Origin: Verrucomicrobiota bacterium
GTDB lineage: Bacteria > Verrucomicrobiota > Verrucomicrobiia > Limisphaerales > UBA8199
DNA: 48,800 nt
NCBI GenBank assembly: GCA_029974925.1
Contig: JARKQH010000149.1
Coordinates: 1-48,800 of the forward strand
Reading direction: 5' to 3'
The translations under genes and the position numbers were made by a program. Each line of letters begins with the position of its first letter. The first letter of the stretch is position 1. Shown here in pieces: positions 26,241 to 34,714 of this stretch. Under the pieces are notes generated by a model. It was not told the origin of the DNA, ran no database searches, and worked only from the letters and a program-made list of their open reading frames with translations.

Positions 26241-27120
26241 GGAAATGCACCAGCTTCGATACGCCGTCGCCGTCGCCCGCGCCGGGAATTTCTCGCGGGC
26301 GGCCGAGCACTGCCACGTGTCCCAGCCCTCGCTGAGCCAGCAGATTCAAAAACTCGAGGCCGAGCTGGGCGAGCGCCTCTTCGACCGGCTCAAGCGCCGG
26401 GCCCGGCTCACGGCCGCGGGCGAGCGGTTCCTCGTGCGCGCCACCCGCATTCTGGAGGAGGCCGAGGCGGCCCGGCGCGAGGCCCGGGAAAGCGGGGAGC
26501 TGCTGCGGGGGACGGTGACCCTCGGCGTGCTGCCGACCCTTGCGCCCTATCTCCTGCCCGAGGTTCTTGCGCGCTTCACGCGCCGCTATCCGGGCATCGA
26601 GGTGGTGGTCGAGGAGGACACCACGGCGGGCCTGGTGCGGCAGGCCGTGGCCTGCGAAATTGACTTTGCCCTGGCCAGCCTCCCGCTCCGCGAGCCGCGC
26701 CTGGCCGTGAAGGAACTGTTCACCGAGGAATTGTTGCTGGCCGTGCCGCGCACCCACCGGCTGGCCCGCAAACGGCTGGTCGCCCCCGCCGACCTCGCGG
26801 GCGAGCGGCTCATCGTGCTCAAGGAAGGCCACTGTCTCGGGGACCAGGTCCTCGGGTTTTGCGACCGCCGGGGACTGCGCGCCGCCATCAGCTTCCGCAG
26901 CGCCCAGTTGGAAACCATCCAGGCCATGGTCCGCAGCGGCCTGGGACTCTCCTTGATCCCGGCGATGGCGGCGCAGCATCCGGCCCGGCCCGGGCTCCAA
27001 TACCGTTCCTTCGAACCGCCGCGACCCTCGAGAAGAATCGTCGCGGTCTGGCCGGCGCAACGCCCCCCGGGCCGCGCCGCCACCGCCTTCCTCCAAGCCG
27101 TAACCCCCCCGGCGGATTGA
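26239..27120 (+). CDS. oxyR: Hydrogen peroxide-sensing LysR-type regulator OxyR
   Basis: 293 residues. The N-terminal winged helix-turn-helix is plain (GNFSRAAEHCHVSQPSLSQQIQKLE). The effector domain contains EGHCLGDQVLGFC, with cysteines at positions 199 and 208, the same numbers and spacing as the redox pair of E. coli OxyR; peroxide oxidises them to a disulphide and reshapes DNA binding. It is divergent from katA-ankB, with the OxyR site between them, so it should activate katA and repress itself. The start could be ATG 26239 or 26245 (MEM/MHQLRYAVAV). The gene is convergent with larC, 22 bp apart. Confidence 0.93.
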   Translation: MEMHQLRYAVAVARAGNFSRAAEHCHVSQPSLSQQIQKLEAELGERLFDRLKRRARLTAAGERFLVRATRILEEAEAARREARESGELLRGTVTLGVLPTLAPYLLPEVLARFTRRYPGIEVVVEEDTTAGLVRQAVACEIDFALASLPLREPRLAVKELFTEELLLAVPRTHRLARKRLVAPADLAGERLIVLKEGHCLGDQVLGFCDRRGLRAAISFRSAQLETIQAMVRSGLGLSLIPAMAAQHPARPGLQYRSFEPPRPSRRIVAVWPAQRPPGRAATAFLQAVTPPAD

Positions 27121-27142
27121 TTCGGCGCCCAACGCCGGTTGG

Positions 27143-28459
27143 TCAACGGAGCTCCACCGCTTTCAGCGCGGCGGCATAGACCTCCTTGAGGGGGACCTCG
27201 GCTGCGGCGGCGACCTTGCGGCACGATTCATACTCCGGGGCGGCCTGGACCACGACGCCGTTGAGCCTGCCCAGCTTGACCGCCACCTCGCCGAAGGGCG
27301 TCTGCACGGCCACAAACTCCCGCTGGAGTTTCCGGCGCGCGGCTGAAGTCCGGCGCACGCCAAAGGCGCTGGTCTCCCGCAGCATCAGGGCGGTCAGCGG
27401 GTCCGCATCCGCTTCCGCGCACAGCACCGTCAGCAGCACGCCCGGCCGGTTCTTTTTCATTTGGACCGGCGTGTGGAACACGTCCAGCGCGCCCGCAGCC
27501 AGGGCCTGCTCGACAAAATGCCCGAGCACCTCGGGGCTCACGTCGTCCAGATTGGTTTCCAGCACCGCGACGGTGTCGCTTTCCCAGTCGCACGAGTTGT
27601 CCCGGGCGGTCGAGCCGCCCAGAATCGCGCGCAGGACGTTGGGCCGGGTTTTATTCTCCCGCGTGCCCAGGCCGTAACCGATCCGGTCGGCCACCAGCTC
27701 GCGCATGGGGCCGAAACTCTCGACCAACTCGGCCAGCAGCGCGGCGCCGGTTGGCGTGATCAGCTCGTGCGGCTCGTCGCATTGCGACACCGGAATGCCC
27801 CGGGCGCCCAAAATCGCCAGCGTGGCCGGCGCGGGAATCGGGAACCGCCCGTGCGCGCATTGCACCCACCCGAAACCATCCACCACCGGCCCGGCCAGCA
27901 CCCGCGGCCGCCCCAGCAGCTCCAAGCCAATGCAGGCCCCCACAATGTCCACAATCGAATCCACCGCGCCCACCTCATGAAAATGCACCTCCTCCGGCGG
28001 CAGACCGTGGATTTTGCCCTCGGCGACGGCGATGCGATGAAAGACGGCCAGCGCCCTGGCTTTCACCCAGTCCGAGAGCCCGCTGCGCGAAATCAGCTCG
28101 CGAATCTGCGCGTAGTTGCGTCCATGGCCGCCGGGGTCTGCCCCCGGCCCGTGCCCGTGGCCGGGTGGGTGAGGATGCGGGTGGTCATGTCCGGCCTCAT
28201 GCCCCGCGGCGTGTGAGTGGCCATGGCCCGGGCCGCCGTGGCGGTGACCGTGCGGGGGCTCCTCCTCGACATGCACATCAAATTTCACCCCTTCAATGCT
28301 GCCCTTGTGCCGGCGCTCCGCATGCAAGTGATACCCGGCAAGCCCCAGCTTCGCCAGCTCCCGCTCCAATTGCGGCAACTCCACCCCCAGGTCCAGCAAG
28401 GCCCCGAGAAACATGTCGCCGCTGATGCCGCTGAACAGGTCGAGATAGAGGGTTTTCAT
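27143..28459 (-). CDS. larC: LarC, nickel-pincer cofactor nickel-insertion enzyme
   Basis: 438 residues. MKTLYLDLFSGISGDMFLGALLDLG and the VHFHEVGAVDSIVDIVGAC segment are diagnostic of LarC. A His-rich loop at about residues 68-115 (HGHRHGGPGHGHSHAAGHEAG and onward) fits nickel handling. The C-terminal half has LETNLDDVSPEVLG and RETSAFGVRR. LarC uses CTP to insert nickel into pyridinium-3,5-bisthiocarboxylic acid mononucleotide, giving the cofactor of LarA-type racemases and epimerases. Here it is one continuous frame, unlike the frameshifted larC1/larC2 of Lactiplantibacillus plantarum. The start overlaps the larB stop by 4 bp (ATGA), so they are translationally coupled. LarA and LarE are not in the window. 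Confidence 0.92.
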   Translation of the reverse strand: MKTLYLDLFSGISGDMFLGALLDLGVELPQLERELAKLGLAGYHLHAERRHKGSIEGVKFDVHVEEEPPHGHRHGGPGHGHSHAAGHEAGHDHPHPHPPGHGHGPGADPGGHGRNYAQIRELISRSGLSDWVKARALAVFHRIAVAEGKIHGLPPEEVHFHEVGAVDSIVDIVGACIGLELLGRPRVLAGPVVDGFGWVQCAHGRFPIPAPATLAILGARGIPVSQCDEPHELITPTGAALLAELVESFGPMRELVADRIGYGLGTRENKTRPNVLRAILGGSTARDNSCDWESDTVAVLETNLDDVSPEVLGHFVEQALAAGALDVFHTPVQMKKNRPGVLLTVLCAEADADPLTALMLRETSAFGVRRTSAARRKLQREFVAVQTPFGEVAVKLGRLNGVVVQAAPEYESCRKVAAAAEVPLKEVYAAALKAVELR

Positions 28460-29229
28460 GGGCGGCGGGCGGCGGCGGCTTCGGCCAGGGCATTGATCTG
28501 GCTGGCGGCGTAGCCCGCGCCGAATCCATTGTCAATATTCACCACGGTGACCCCGCTGCCGCAACTGTTGAGCATCCCCAGCAGCGGCGCCAGCCCCCCA
28601 AAACTCGCCCCGTAACCAATGCTGGTCGGCACGGCGATGACCGGTTTGGACACCAGCCCGGCCACCACGCTGGGCAGGGCGCCTTCCATCCCCGCCACCA
28701 CAATAATCACATTGGCCGCTTGAATCGTGTCCAGCCGCCCGAACAACCGGTGCACCCCGGCGACGCCCACGTCCGCAATCCGCACCACGCGGTTGCCCAT
28801 GATGTCCGCTGTGATCGCCGCTTCCTCGGCCACCGGCAGGTCGCTGGTCCCGGCGCAAACGACCGCAATCGTTCCCGGCCGCTTCGGGAGCGGCCGCTTC
28901 TCCAACGTCAGGCAGCGGCCGGTTTCATGGTGCACCGCCCATTTGAACCGGCGCCGAACCGCCTTGGCGTGCTCGGGGGTGACCCGCGTGACGAGGACGC
29001 TTTGTTCGTGCTCAAGCAGTTTGGCGGCAATCTTCACCACCTGTTCCGGCGTCTTGCCGGCGCCGAAGATGACTTCGGGAAAGCCTTTTCTCAAGGCCCG
29101 GTGCGTATCCACCTGGGCAAAACCCAGGTTCGCCACCGGCGCGGCCTGGAAGGCGCGCAACACCTTCTCCCGGCTCACTTTCCCGGCGCGAAACCTTTCC
29201 AACAAATCAATCGCTTCCGTCGTGGTCAC
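28456..29229 (-). CDS. larB: LarB, nickel-pincer cofactor biosynthesis carboxylase/hydrolase
   Basis: 257 residues from a GTG at 29229 (VTTTEAIDLLERFRAGKVS); the longer frame upstream runs into the divergent promoter region and is basic and unlike the family. Family landmarks: FAQVDTHRALRKGFPEVIFGAGKT, IAVVCAGTSDLPVAEEA and VAGMEGALPSVVAGLVSKPVIAVPTS, the last being the PurE-like (AIR carboxylase) domain. LarB carboxylates nicotinic acid adenine dinucleotide at C5 and hydrolyses the phosphoanhydride, the first step of the nickel-pincer nucleotide pathway. It is the first gene of a two-gene unit with larC. The araC gene is divergent, 110 bp away. Confidence 0.9.
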   Translation of the reverse strand: MTTTEAIDLLERFRAGKVSREKVLRAFQAAPVANLGFAQVDTHRALRKGFPEVIFGAGKTPEQVVKIAAKLLEHEQSVLVTRVTPEHAKAVRRRFKWAVHHETGRCLTLEKRPLPKRPGTIAVVCAGTSDLPVAEEAAITADIMGNRVVRIADVGVAGVHRLFGRLDTIQAANVIIVVAGMEGALPSVVAGLVSKPVIAVPTSIGYGASFGGLAPLLGMLNSCGSGVTVVNIDNGFGAGYAASQINALAEAAAARRP

Positions 29230-29339
29230 GCGCGCACTCTGCCACACCTTTCGCCGCCGGTCACGCCGGAAAGCGGCCCGCACCGGCTTTCTCCACCCCC
29301 GCGATCGAAAGAGATTTACACGCCCCCGGGGTTTGGCCC

Positions 29340-30227
29340 ATGAAGAGGCTGATGAACGAACAATCCCCTCCGGCAGACCCAAGCCGGGGGCTTGAAATCG
29401 AAGTGCCGCCGGCGGTGGTGGCTTCCGCCAGCCGGTCGCAGCCGTTGCTGCGGGGCCTGCTGGCTGCCGGAGCCGGCTACTGCGTGAATCGGAACCGGTT
29501 TCAGCGCCCGCCCGGCGGCGGCCTGTTGCTGCTCTACTGTATCCGCGGCCGCGGATGGTGCGAGACGGACCGCCGCCTGCATCCCATTTGCCCGGGAGAC
29601 CTCCTGGTGTCGCCTTTGGACCGGCCGTTGAGGTGCGGCGCGCGCGGTTCGGCCCTCTGGACCTTCTATTGGGTTCAGGCAGGGGGCGCGCTGGTGCCCG
29701 ATTACACCCGAGCCCTGGCCGCGTCTCCCGGCCAGCCGGTCCGCCACCCGGGGCAGGAGCTGCAAATCACGCGGTTGTTTGGCGAGGTGCTCGAGGCGCT
29801 GCGCGGCGGAAGTTCCTTCAACCGGCTCCTTCACGCTTCAAGCGCCCTGGCTCATCTGTTGGCGCTGCTGATCGCGAAACAAACCGAGCGGTCGCCCGCC
29901 GAATCGGACACGGTCAGGAAGGTGGCCGAGGCCATCATCCACATGAGCGACCACCTGCAGGAGCGGCTGCGGGTGCCGGGGCTGGCCCGGCTGGCGGGTT
30001 TGTCGCCCGCCTATTTCGGGGAATTGTTCAAGGCGCAGACCGGGTGCTCGCCGCGGGAGTATCTCCAGTTGCTGCGGATGCATCGGGCCTGCCAGATGCT
30101 CCGGGAAACCAATTGGAGCGTCAAGGAAATTTCCGCCCGCCTCGGCTACCACGACCCCTTCCATTTCTCCCGCCGCTTCAAGGCCTTCGAGGGGCTCTCC
30201 CCCACCCAATACCGCCAGCGGGGTTGA
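29340..30227 (+). CDS. AraC-family transcriptional regulator
   Basis: 295 residues. The N-terminal part is a cupin-type sensing domain (YCIRGRGWCETDRRLHPI, followed by GDLLVSPLDRP, near residues 60-105). The C-terminal ~100 residues carry the double helix-turn-helix of the AraC/XylS family: LARLAGLSPAYFGELFKAQT and a VKEISARLGYHDPFHFSRRF segment ending in GLSPTQYRQR. Such proteins usually bind a sugar or other small effector and activate a neighbouring operon. The mtaB-like gene begins 73 bp downstream on the same strand, so this regulator is the obvious candidate to control it, possibly together with the divergent larBC. The effector is unknown. Confidence 0.9.
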   Translation: MKRLMNEQSPPADPSRGLEIEVPPAVVASASRSQPLLRGLLAAGAGYCVNRNRFQRPPGGGLLLLYCIRGRGWCETDRRLHPICPGDLLVSPLDRPLRCGARGSALWTFYWVQAGGALVPDYTRALAASPGQPVRHPGQELQITRLFGEVLEALRGGSSFNRLLHASSALAHLLALLIAKQTERSPAESDTVRKVAEAIIHMSDHLQERLRVPGLARLAGLSPAYFGELFKAQTGCSPREYLQLLRMHRACQMLRETNWSVKEISARLGYHDPFHFSRRFKAFEGLSPTQYRQRG

Positions 30228-30300
30228 ATCCGGGGAAAAACTCATGCCAATCGGGGATTTCTCCATTCCCGGCTGGCGGCCGGAAGGACAGAGTGCGGGT

Positions 30301-31683
30301 ATGACAACGTTTCGCGAGCTGGCCGTGGACCAGCCGGCCCGGCTGCTGTTTGGACTGGCCCCCAAACCCCTCACCACCCGTTTGGGCCTGACCCTTGGCG
30401 GCGGCTGTGTCTATCCCGAAATCAACTTCACCCTGCCGCCGATGCCGGTCGAGGCCGCGACCTTCCCCGAGGTGCGGGCCCAATACCGGCAGATCATCCG
30501 CGGGGTGCTGCAACGCGCGGTCGAGCTGGAAGCCCCGGGGCTGGTGGTCGAGTTCGAGACGCTGCCGCCGATGACGGAACACCCGGCCTGGGCCATCGAA
30601 TTGACGCGGATGCTCCTGGACGCCATGGCGGAGGCGCACGCGAAGCACGGCCTCAAGACCGTCCTGCGCATTACGCCGAACGACACCCGGGAAATGGAGC
30701 GGCCGCCCCGCATGCGCAGCGGGCCGCTGTATGAGGCCATGCTGGAGACCTTTGAGGGTTGCGCCGCGGCGGGCGCCGAACTGCTCAGCATCGAGTCGGT
30801 GGGCGGCAAGGAAGTCCACGACGACGCCCTGGTCATGGCGGACCTCGGCGGCGTCCTGTTCGGCCTGTGCGTTCTGGGGGTGCGCGACATGCGTTTTCTC
30901 TGGACGCAACTGGACCAAATCGCCCGCCGGCACGGCGTGCATTGCGCGGGGGACACCGCCTGCGGCTTCGCCAACACCGCCATGGTGCTGGCGGAACAAA
31001 AAATGATCCCCCGCGTGTTCGCGGCCGTGGTGCGCGCCGTTTCCGCCGTGCGGACGCTGGTCTGTTATGAATGCGGCGCGGTGGGGCCGGGAAAGGACTG
31101 CGGCTATGAGAATCCGATTCTCAAGGCCATCACGGGCTTTCCCATGGCCATGGAGGGGAAAACCGCCGCGTGCGCGCATTTGAGCCCGCTGGGGAACATC
31201 GCCGCCGCGACCTGCGACACCTGGAGCAACGAGTCGGTCCAAAACCTCAAGTTGCTGGGCGGCATGGCGCCCACCTGCTGCGTCGAGCAGCTCATTTACG
31301 ATTGCCGCCTCATGAACGCCGCGCTGGCCGATGGCCCGGACGCCGCGCGGCTTTACCGGAAGTGGATGGTGGCCTCCGACGCCCCGCGCGACCCCCAGGC
31401 GTTCGTCCTGGCGCCCGACAGCGCGGTTCGCATTGCCCAGGCGATTGTCGCGGCGCCCGACCCCTATCACGCCGGCCAGGCCGCCGCCTCCACCGCCCTG
31501 CAACTCCTCCGCGACGCCCAGCGCGACGGCGCGCTCCGATTGCCCCCCCGCGAAATCGGCTGGCTCGACCGCCTCCAAAAAACCCTGGACGCGCTGCCGT
31601 CTTCCGAACCCGAGTTCATATCCCACATGATGGGCCAGGTTGACCGCGGCAAGTTTGTGCCGGGCGATTACGGCCTCGAGTGA
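30301..31683 (+). CDS. mtaB: MtaB-like methanol:corrinoid methyltransferase
   Basis: 460 residues from the ATG at 30301, close to the ~460 of archaeal MtaB. The chain is strikingly like MtaB throughout: GGGCVYPEINFTLPP near 34, LVVEFETLPPMTEHPAW, LRITPNDTREMERPPRMRSG, SIESVGGKEVHDDAL (Glu165), AGDTACGFANTAMVLAEQKM (Cys221), GPGKDCGYENPILKAI (Cys267), EGKTAACAHLSPLGNIAAAT and WSNESVQNLKLLGGMAPTC. Glu165, Cys221 and Cys267 correspond to the zinc-ligand motifs (one Glu, two Cys) of MtaB, which activates methanol and methylates the corrinoid protein MtaC. No mtaC, mtaA or corrinoid-activator gene is within the window. An AraC regulator lies just upstream. Methanol is the likely substrate; another methoxyl or alcohol donor is possible. 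Confidence 0.88.
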   Translation: MTTFRELAVDQPARLLFGLAPKPLTTRLGLTLGGGCVYPEINFTLPPMPVEAATFPEVRAQYRQIIRGVLQRAVELEAPGLVVEFETLPPMTEHPAWAIELTRMLLDAMAEAHAKHGLKTVLRITPNDTREMERPPRMRSGPLYEAMLETFEGCAAAGAELLSIESVGGKEVHDDALVMADLGGVLFGLCVLGVRDMRFLWTQLDQIARRHGVHCAGDTACGFANTAMVLAEQKMIPRVFAAVVRAVSAVRTLVCYECGAVGPGKDCGYENPILKAITGFPMAMEGKTAACAHLSPLGNIAAATCDTWSNESVQNLKLLGGMAPTCCVEQLIYDCRLMNAALADGPDAARLYRKWMVASDAPRDPQAFVLAPDSAVRIAQAIVAAPDPYHAGQAAASTALQLLRDAQRDGALRLPPREIGWLDRLQKTLDALPSSEPEFISHMMGQVDRGKFVPGDYGLE

Positions 31684-31785
31684 GCGGACCCCCGGCCGCA
31701 ACGTCCCCGGCAACGCGCCGCCGCCGCGCGCCGGGACTTTTCCCTTTATTTCCAAGGCCTCGCGCCTAAGCTTCTCGGCGCGAAT

Positions 31786-33201
31786 ATGGCTTTGCGATTG
31801 TTCAACACGCTTTCGCGGTCGGTCCAGGAGTTTGTCCCGCTTGACCCGGCGGGGCGAAAGGTGGGCTTGTACTGCTGCGGCCCCACGGTGTACGACTTTG
31901 CCCACATTGGAAACTGGCGCACGTTCGTCTTCGCCGACCTGGTGCGCCGCGTCCTCGAGTTCAACGGCTACGAGGTCCGGCACGTGATGAACATCACGGA
32001 CGTGGACGACAAGATCATCCGGCGGGTGCGCGAGACCGGCCGCGCGCATCGCGAGTTTACGGCGCAGTATGAGGAGGCCTTTTTCGCGGATTTGAAGACG
32101 TTGAATTGCCGCGCCCCGCACCTGACCCCCCGCGCGACCGAGCATATCGAGGACATCATCGCCCTGATCGCCCGCTTGCTGGAGCGGGGCCTGGCCTACA
32201 CCGCCCCCGACGGCTCGGTGTATTTCAGCATCGAAAAGTACCGCGGCTGCGGCTGCCGCTACGGCCAACTGGTCAACCTCAACTTCGACGCCCTGCGGGT
32301 GGGCGAACGCGTCCGCAGCGACGAATATGAAAAGGAGGCGGTGGCGGATTTCGCCTTGTGGAAGGCGCGTGTTCCCGAGGATGGACCGGTGTTCTGGCCC
32401 AGTCCGTGGGGCCCGGGCCGCCCCGGCTGGCACATCGAATGCAGCGCCATGAGCATGAAGCTGCTCGGCCCCAGCTTTGACCTGCACCTCGGGGGCGAAG
32501 ACCTGATTTTCCCGCATCACGAGGACGAGATTGCGCAGAGCGAAGGGGCGGGGATGCAGACCGCCGGGCAGCGGTTTGTGAAATACTGGCTGCACGGGGC
32601 GCATCTCCTGGTCGAAAACAAGAAGATGAGCAAGTCCCTGGGCAATTTCTTCACGCTGCGCGACCTGCTGGACAAAGGCTTTGCCGGCCGCGAAATCCGG
32701 CACCTGCTGTTGACCGCCCATTATCGCGAGACGTTCAATTTCACGCTCGAAGGGCTGCGGGCGGCGCGCGCCGCCTTGCAGCGCATTGACGAGTGCCTGG
32801 GCAAGCTGCGCGAGCGCGCCGGCGGGCTGAAAGGCGCCGAAGACTCCGCCGTCCTCGAGGCTTTTGCCGGGGCGATCAATGACGATCTCAACGTGTCGCG
32901 CGCCTGGAGCGTGGTGTTCGAGTGGGTGCGCGAGCTCAACCGCCAGCTTGCGGAGAACCGGCTCGACGCGGCCGGGGCGGCGGCCGCGCTGGCCACCTGG
33001 GACCGCCTGGACACGGTGCTGGGCGTGGGCGCGCCGGCGGAAATCGAGGTGCCCGCCGAGATCAACGCCCTCCTGGCCGCCCGCCAGGAAGCGCGCAAAG
33101 CCCGGGACTTCAAACGGGCCGACGCCCTGCGCGACGAACTCAAGGCCAAAGGCTGGATCATCGAAGACACGCCGAAGGGCGCGCGGGTCAAACGCCTCTA
33201 A
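31786..33201 (+). CDS. cysS: Cysteinyl-tRNA synthetase
   Basis: 471 residues, the standard length. The class I signatures are FAHIGNW (HIGH) near residue 38 and NKKMSKSLGN (KMSKS). Zinc-binding Cys and His residues are seen in LYCCGPTVYDF, GWHIECSAM and IFPHHEDE. The C-terminal DALR-like anticodon region ends with KARDFKRADALRDELKAKGW. It charges tRNA-Cys in the cytoplasm. It is followed after 19 bp by tmk and then a DUF4404 gene, forming a compact housekeeping unit. The start ATG at 31786 gives the usual MALRLFNTLSR N-terminus. Confidence 0.97.
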   Translation: MALRLFNTLSRSVQEFVPLDPAGRKVGLYCCGPTVYDFAHIGNWRTFVFADLVRRVLEFNGYEVRHVMNITDVDDKIIRRVRETGRAHREFTAQYEEAFFADLKTLNCRAPHLTPRATEHIEDIIALIARLLERGLAYTAPDGSVYFSIEKYRGCGCRYGQLVNLNFDALRVGERVRSDEYEKEAVADFALWKARVPEDGPVFWPSPWGPGRPGWHIECSAMSMKLLGPSFDLHLGGEDLIFPHHEDEIAQSEGAGMQTAGQRFVKYWLHGAHLLVENKKMSKSLGNFFTLRDLLDKGFAGREIRHLLLTAHYRETFNFTLEGLRAARAALQRIDECLGKLRERAGGLKGAEDSAVLEAFAGAINDDLNVSRAWSVVFEWVRELNRQLAENRLDAAGAAAALATWDRLDTVLGVGAPAEIEVPAEINALLAARQEARKARDFKRADALRDELKAKGWIIEDTPKGARVKRL

Positions 33202-33220
33202 CCCCTCCAGTGTGCCTGCC

Positions 33221-33895
33221 ATGAAAGGTCTGTTTATCACGTTCGAGGGCACGGAGGGCAGCGGCAAATCCACCCAGATTTCACTCCTGGCCGAGCGCCT
33301 CCGCCGCGAAGGCCACCGCGTGCTCACGCTCCGCGAGCCCGGCGGCACGCCCATCGGCGAGGAAATCCGGCACACGCTCAAGCACAGCACCGCCAACGCG
33401 GCGATGACCCCCGAAGCCGAGTTGCTGCTCATGAACGCGAGCCGGGCCCAGTTGGTGCGCGAAGTGATTCGTCCCGCGCTGGCGGAGGGTGAAATGGTCT
33501 TGTGCGACCGGTTCTACGATTCCACAACCGCCTACCAGGGCTACGGGCGGCAACTGGACCTCGGCATGGTCCGCCAAATGATCGAGGTGGCGGTCGGGGA
33601 CACCCGGCCGGACCTGACCCTGCTGTTGGTCGTGCCGGCCGACGTCAGCGAACAACGCCGTCTGGCCCGCCAGGCCACCCTCCCCTTTGTCCGGGACCGC
33701 ATGGAGGAGGGGGACCGCGCCTTTTTTGAGCGGGTGGCGCGGGGCTATCAGGCTATCGCCGCCGCCGAGCCCAACCGGGTGTGCGTGCTGGATGCCACGG
33801 GAAAAGTCGAGGAAGTCCAGGCGGCGATCTGGCGCGCGGTCGAGGCGCGCTTGAGGAATCGCGGGGGACAGGTATCTTGCCAGAGGAAACCCTGA
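33221..33895 (+). CDS. tmk: Thymidylate kinase
   Basis: 224 residues from the ATG at 33221 (MKGLFITFEGTEGSGKST), which places the P-loop GTEGSGKST at residues 10-18 as in the family. DRFYDSTTAYQGYGR is the DR(F/Y) substrate-binding segment, and the LTLREPGGTPIGEEIR region contains the dTMP-binding Arg. RQATLPFVRDRMEEGDRAFFERV forms the lid. It phosphorylates dTMP to dTDP with ATP. It sits 19 bp after cysS and 7 bp before the DUF4404 gene, suggesting one transcript. Confidence 0.96.
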   Translation: MKGLFITFEGTEGSGKSTQISLLAERLRREGHRVLTLREPGGTPIGEEIRHTLKHSTANAAMTPEAELLLMNASRAQLVREVIRPALAEGEMVLCDRFYDSTTAYQGYGRQLDLGMVRQMIEVAVGDTRPDLTLLLVVPADVSEQRRLARQATLPFVRDRMEEGDRAFFERVARGYQAIAAAEPNRVCVLDATGKVEEVQAAIWRAVEARLRNRGGQVSCQRKP

Positions 33896-33902
33896 GGTTG
33901 CG

Positions 33903-34235
33903 ATGATAGACGACACCCTGGCCAAAATCGAACAGCAGATTCAAGGGGCGGGAACCATCAAAGAGGAGCGCCGCCGCGAGCTGCTCGACCTCCTCGCCAC
34001 GCTCAAGACGGAAATCGCGAATCTTTCCGTCACCCATCGCGAGCAGGCCGAAAGCATCGCCGGTTTCGCCCGCGTCTCGGCTCACGAGGCGACGCGGGCC
34101 GAGCAAAATCCGCAGTTGCTCGATTTGTCCCTGCGCGGCCTGAGTTCCTCGGTGGCGGAGTTCGAGCAGTCCCATCCGCGCCTGGTCCGAATCGTCAATG
34201 CCGTGAGTCAGACGCTTTCCAATCTCGGCATTTGA
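33903..34235 (+). CDS. DUF4404 family protein
   Basis: 110 residues, predominantly helical and charged. MIDDTLAKIEQQIQGAG, EERRRELLDLLATLKTEI, SIAGFARVSAHEATRAEQNP and the HPRLVRIVNAVSQTLSNLGI terminus match the DUF4404 pattern as I remember it. No signal peptide, cysteines or catalytic motif are visible; a coiled-coil-like N-terminal half is likely. Function is unknown. It follows tmk by 7 bp and ends the cysS-tmk unit. Confidence 0.75.
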   Translation: MIDDTLAKIEQQIQGAGTIKEERRRELLDLLATLKTEIANLSVTHREQAESIAGFARVSAHEATRAEQNPQLLDLSLRGLSSSVAEFEQSHPRLVRIVNAVSQTLSNLGI

Positions 34236-34714
34236 GACGCCCCCCCACGCTGCGGTGAGCCCCCGCGACGGCTTGAAGGGGGAGGGAACCCGTCGGCGCG
34301 TCGCAATACGACCGCATCACTAAATGTTAAAACAAAAAAGGCTCCATCCAACCTACACGAATCTCTGACACAATACGTCAGGCTTCGGTTGGAGCAGAGC
34401 CTGAGGCAATATGGCGCACAAACCGCCGCGCAAAGAGAAAAAATGAGAGGTGAAAGAGCCCTTTGTCCGGACTTTCTCCCGCCCGCCCCTGCGGGCGACC
34501 CGACCTCAGCGATCTGGATCAACAAAAATGTACCGGCGGATTCGGGCCCTGTAAGACCGCTATTTCAGCCCGCGGCCTTTTGTTCGCCATACTCAACCTC
34601 GGCGCTGAATTCTCCACCGCCCAAAAGCCCCTTGCCCAATACGCCGGCGCGGCCGGCTGCTCTATCGTCCCCAGGGAGGAAGCCCCGTCATTCTGGCCAG
34701 AGTAAGACGACCCC
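34236..34714. other. 479-bp intergenic stretch ahead of the DUF3800 gene; possible degraded island boundary
   Basis: Composition becomes richer in A and T (for example GTTAAAACAAAAAAGG near 34327). A 7-bp inverted repeat (TCAGGCT 34378-34384 with AGCCTGA 34398-34404) is present. No tRNA, no transposase and no clear coding signal are seen, apart from the doubtful small frame at 34463-34705. It may be the left junction of a horizontally acquired segment that includes the DUF3800 gene. Confidence 0.35.
34463..34705 (+). CDS. Doubtful small open frame upstream of the DUF3800 gene
   Basis: A possible 80-codon frame beginning at TTG and ending 9 bp before the DUF3800 start. The second half (LLFAILNLGAEFSTAQKPLA...SFWPE) has a more protein-like composition than the first, which looks like translated non-coding DNA. 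No Shine-Dalgarno sequence or known domain is apparent. It could be the remnant of a truncated gene or random. Listed because it would be translationally linked to the next gene if real. Confidence 0.15.
   Translation: MSGLSPARPCGRPDLSDLDQQKCTGGFGPCKTAISARGLLFAILNLGAEFSTAQKPLAQYAGAAGCSIVPREEAPSFWPE

Noticed and set aside
30178-33432. A 1084-codon minus-strand frame across araC, mtaB and cysS
   Set aside because: Antisense shadow of three well-identified genes; no recognisable motif.
34378-34404. Terminator after the DUF4404 gene
   Set aside because: Only a 7-bp stem with a 13-nt loop and no T-run, more than 140 bp past the stop.
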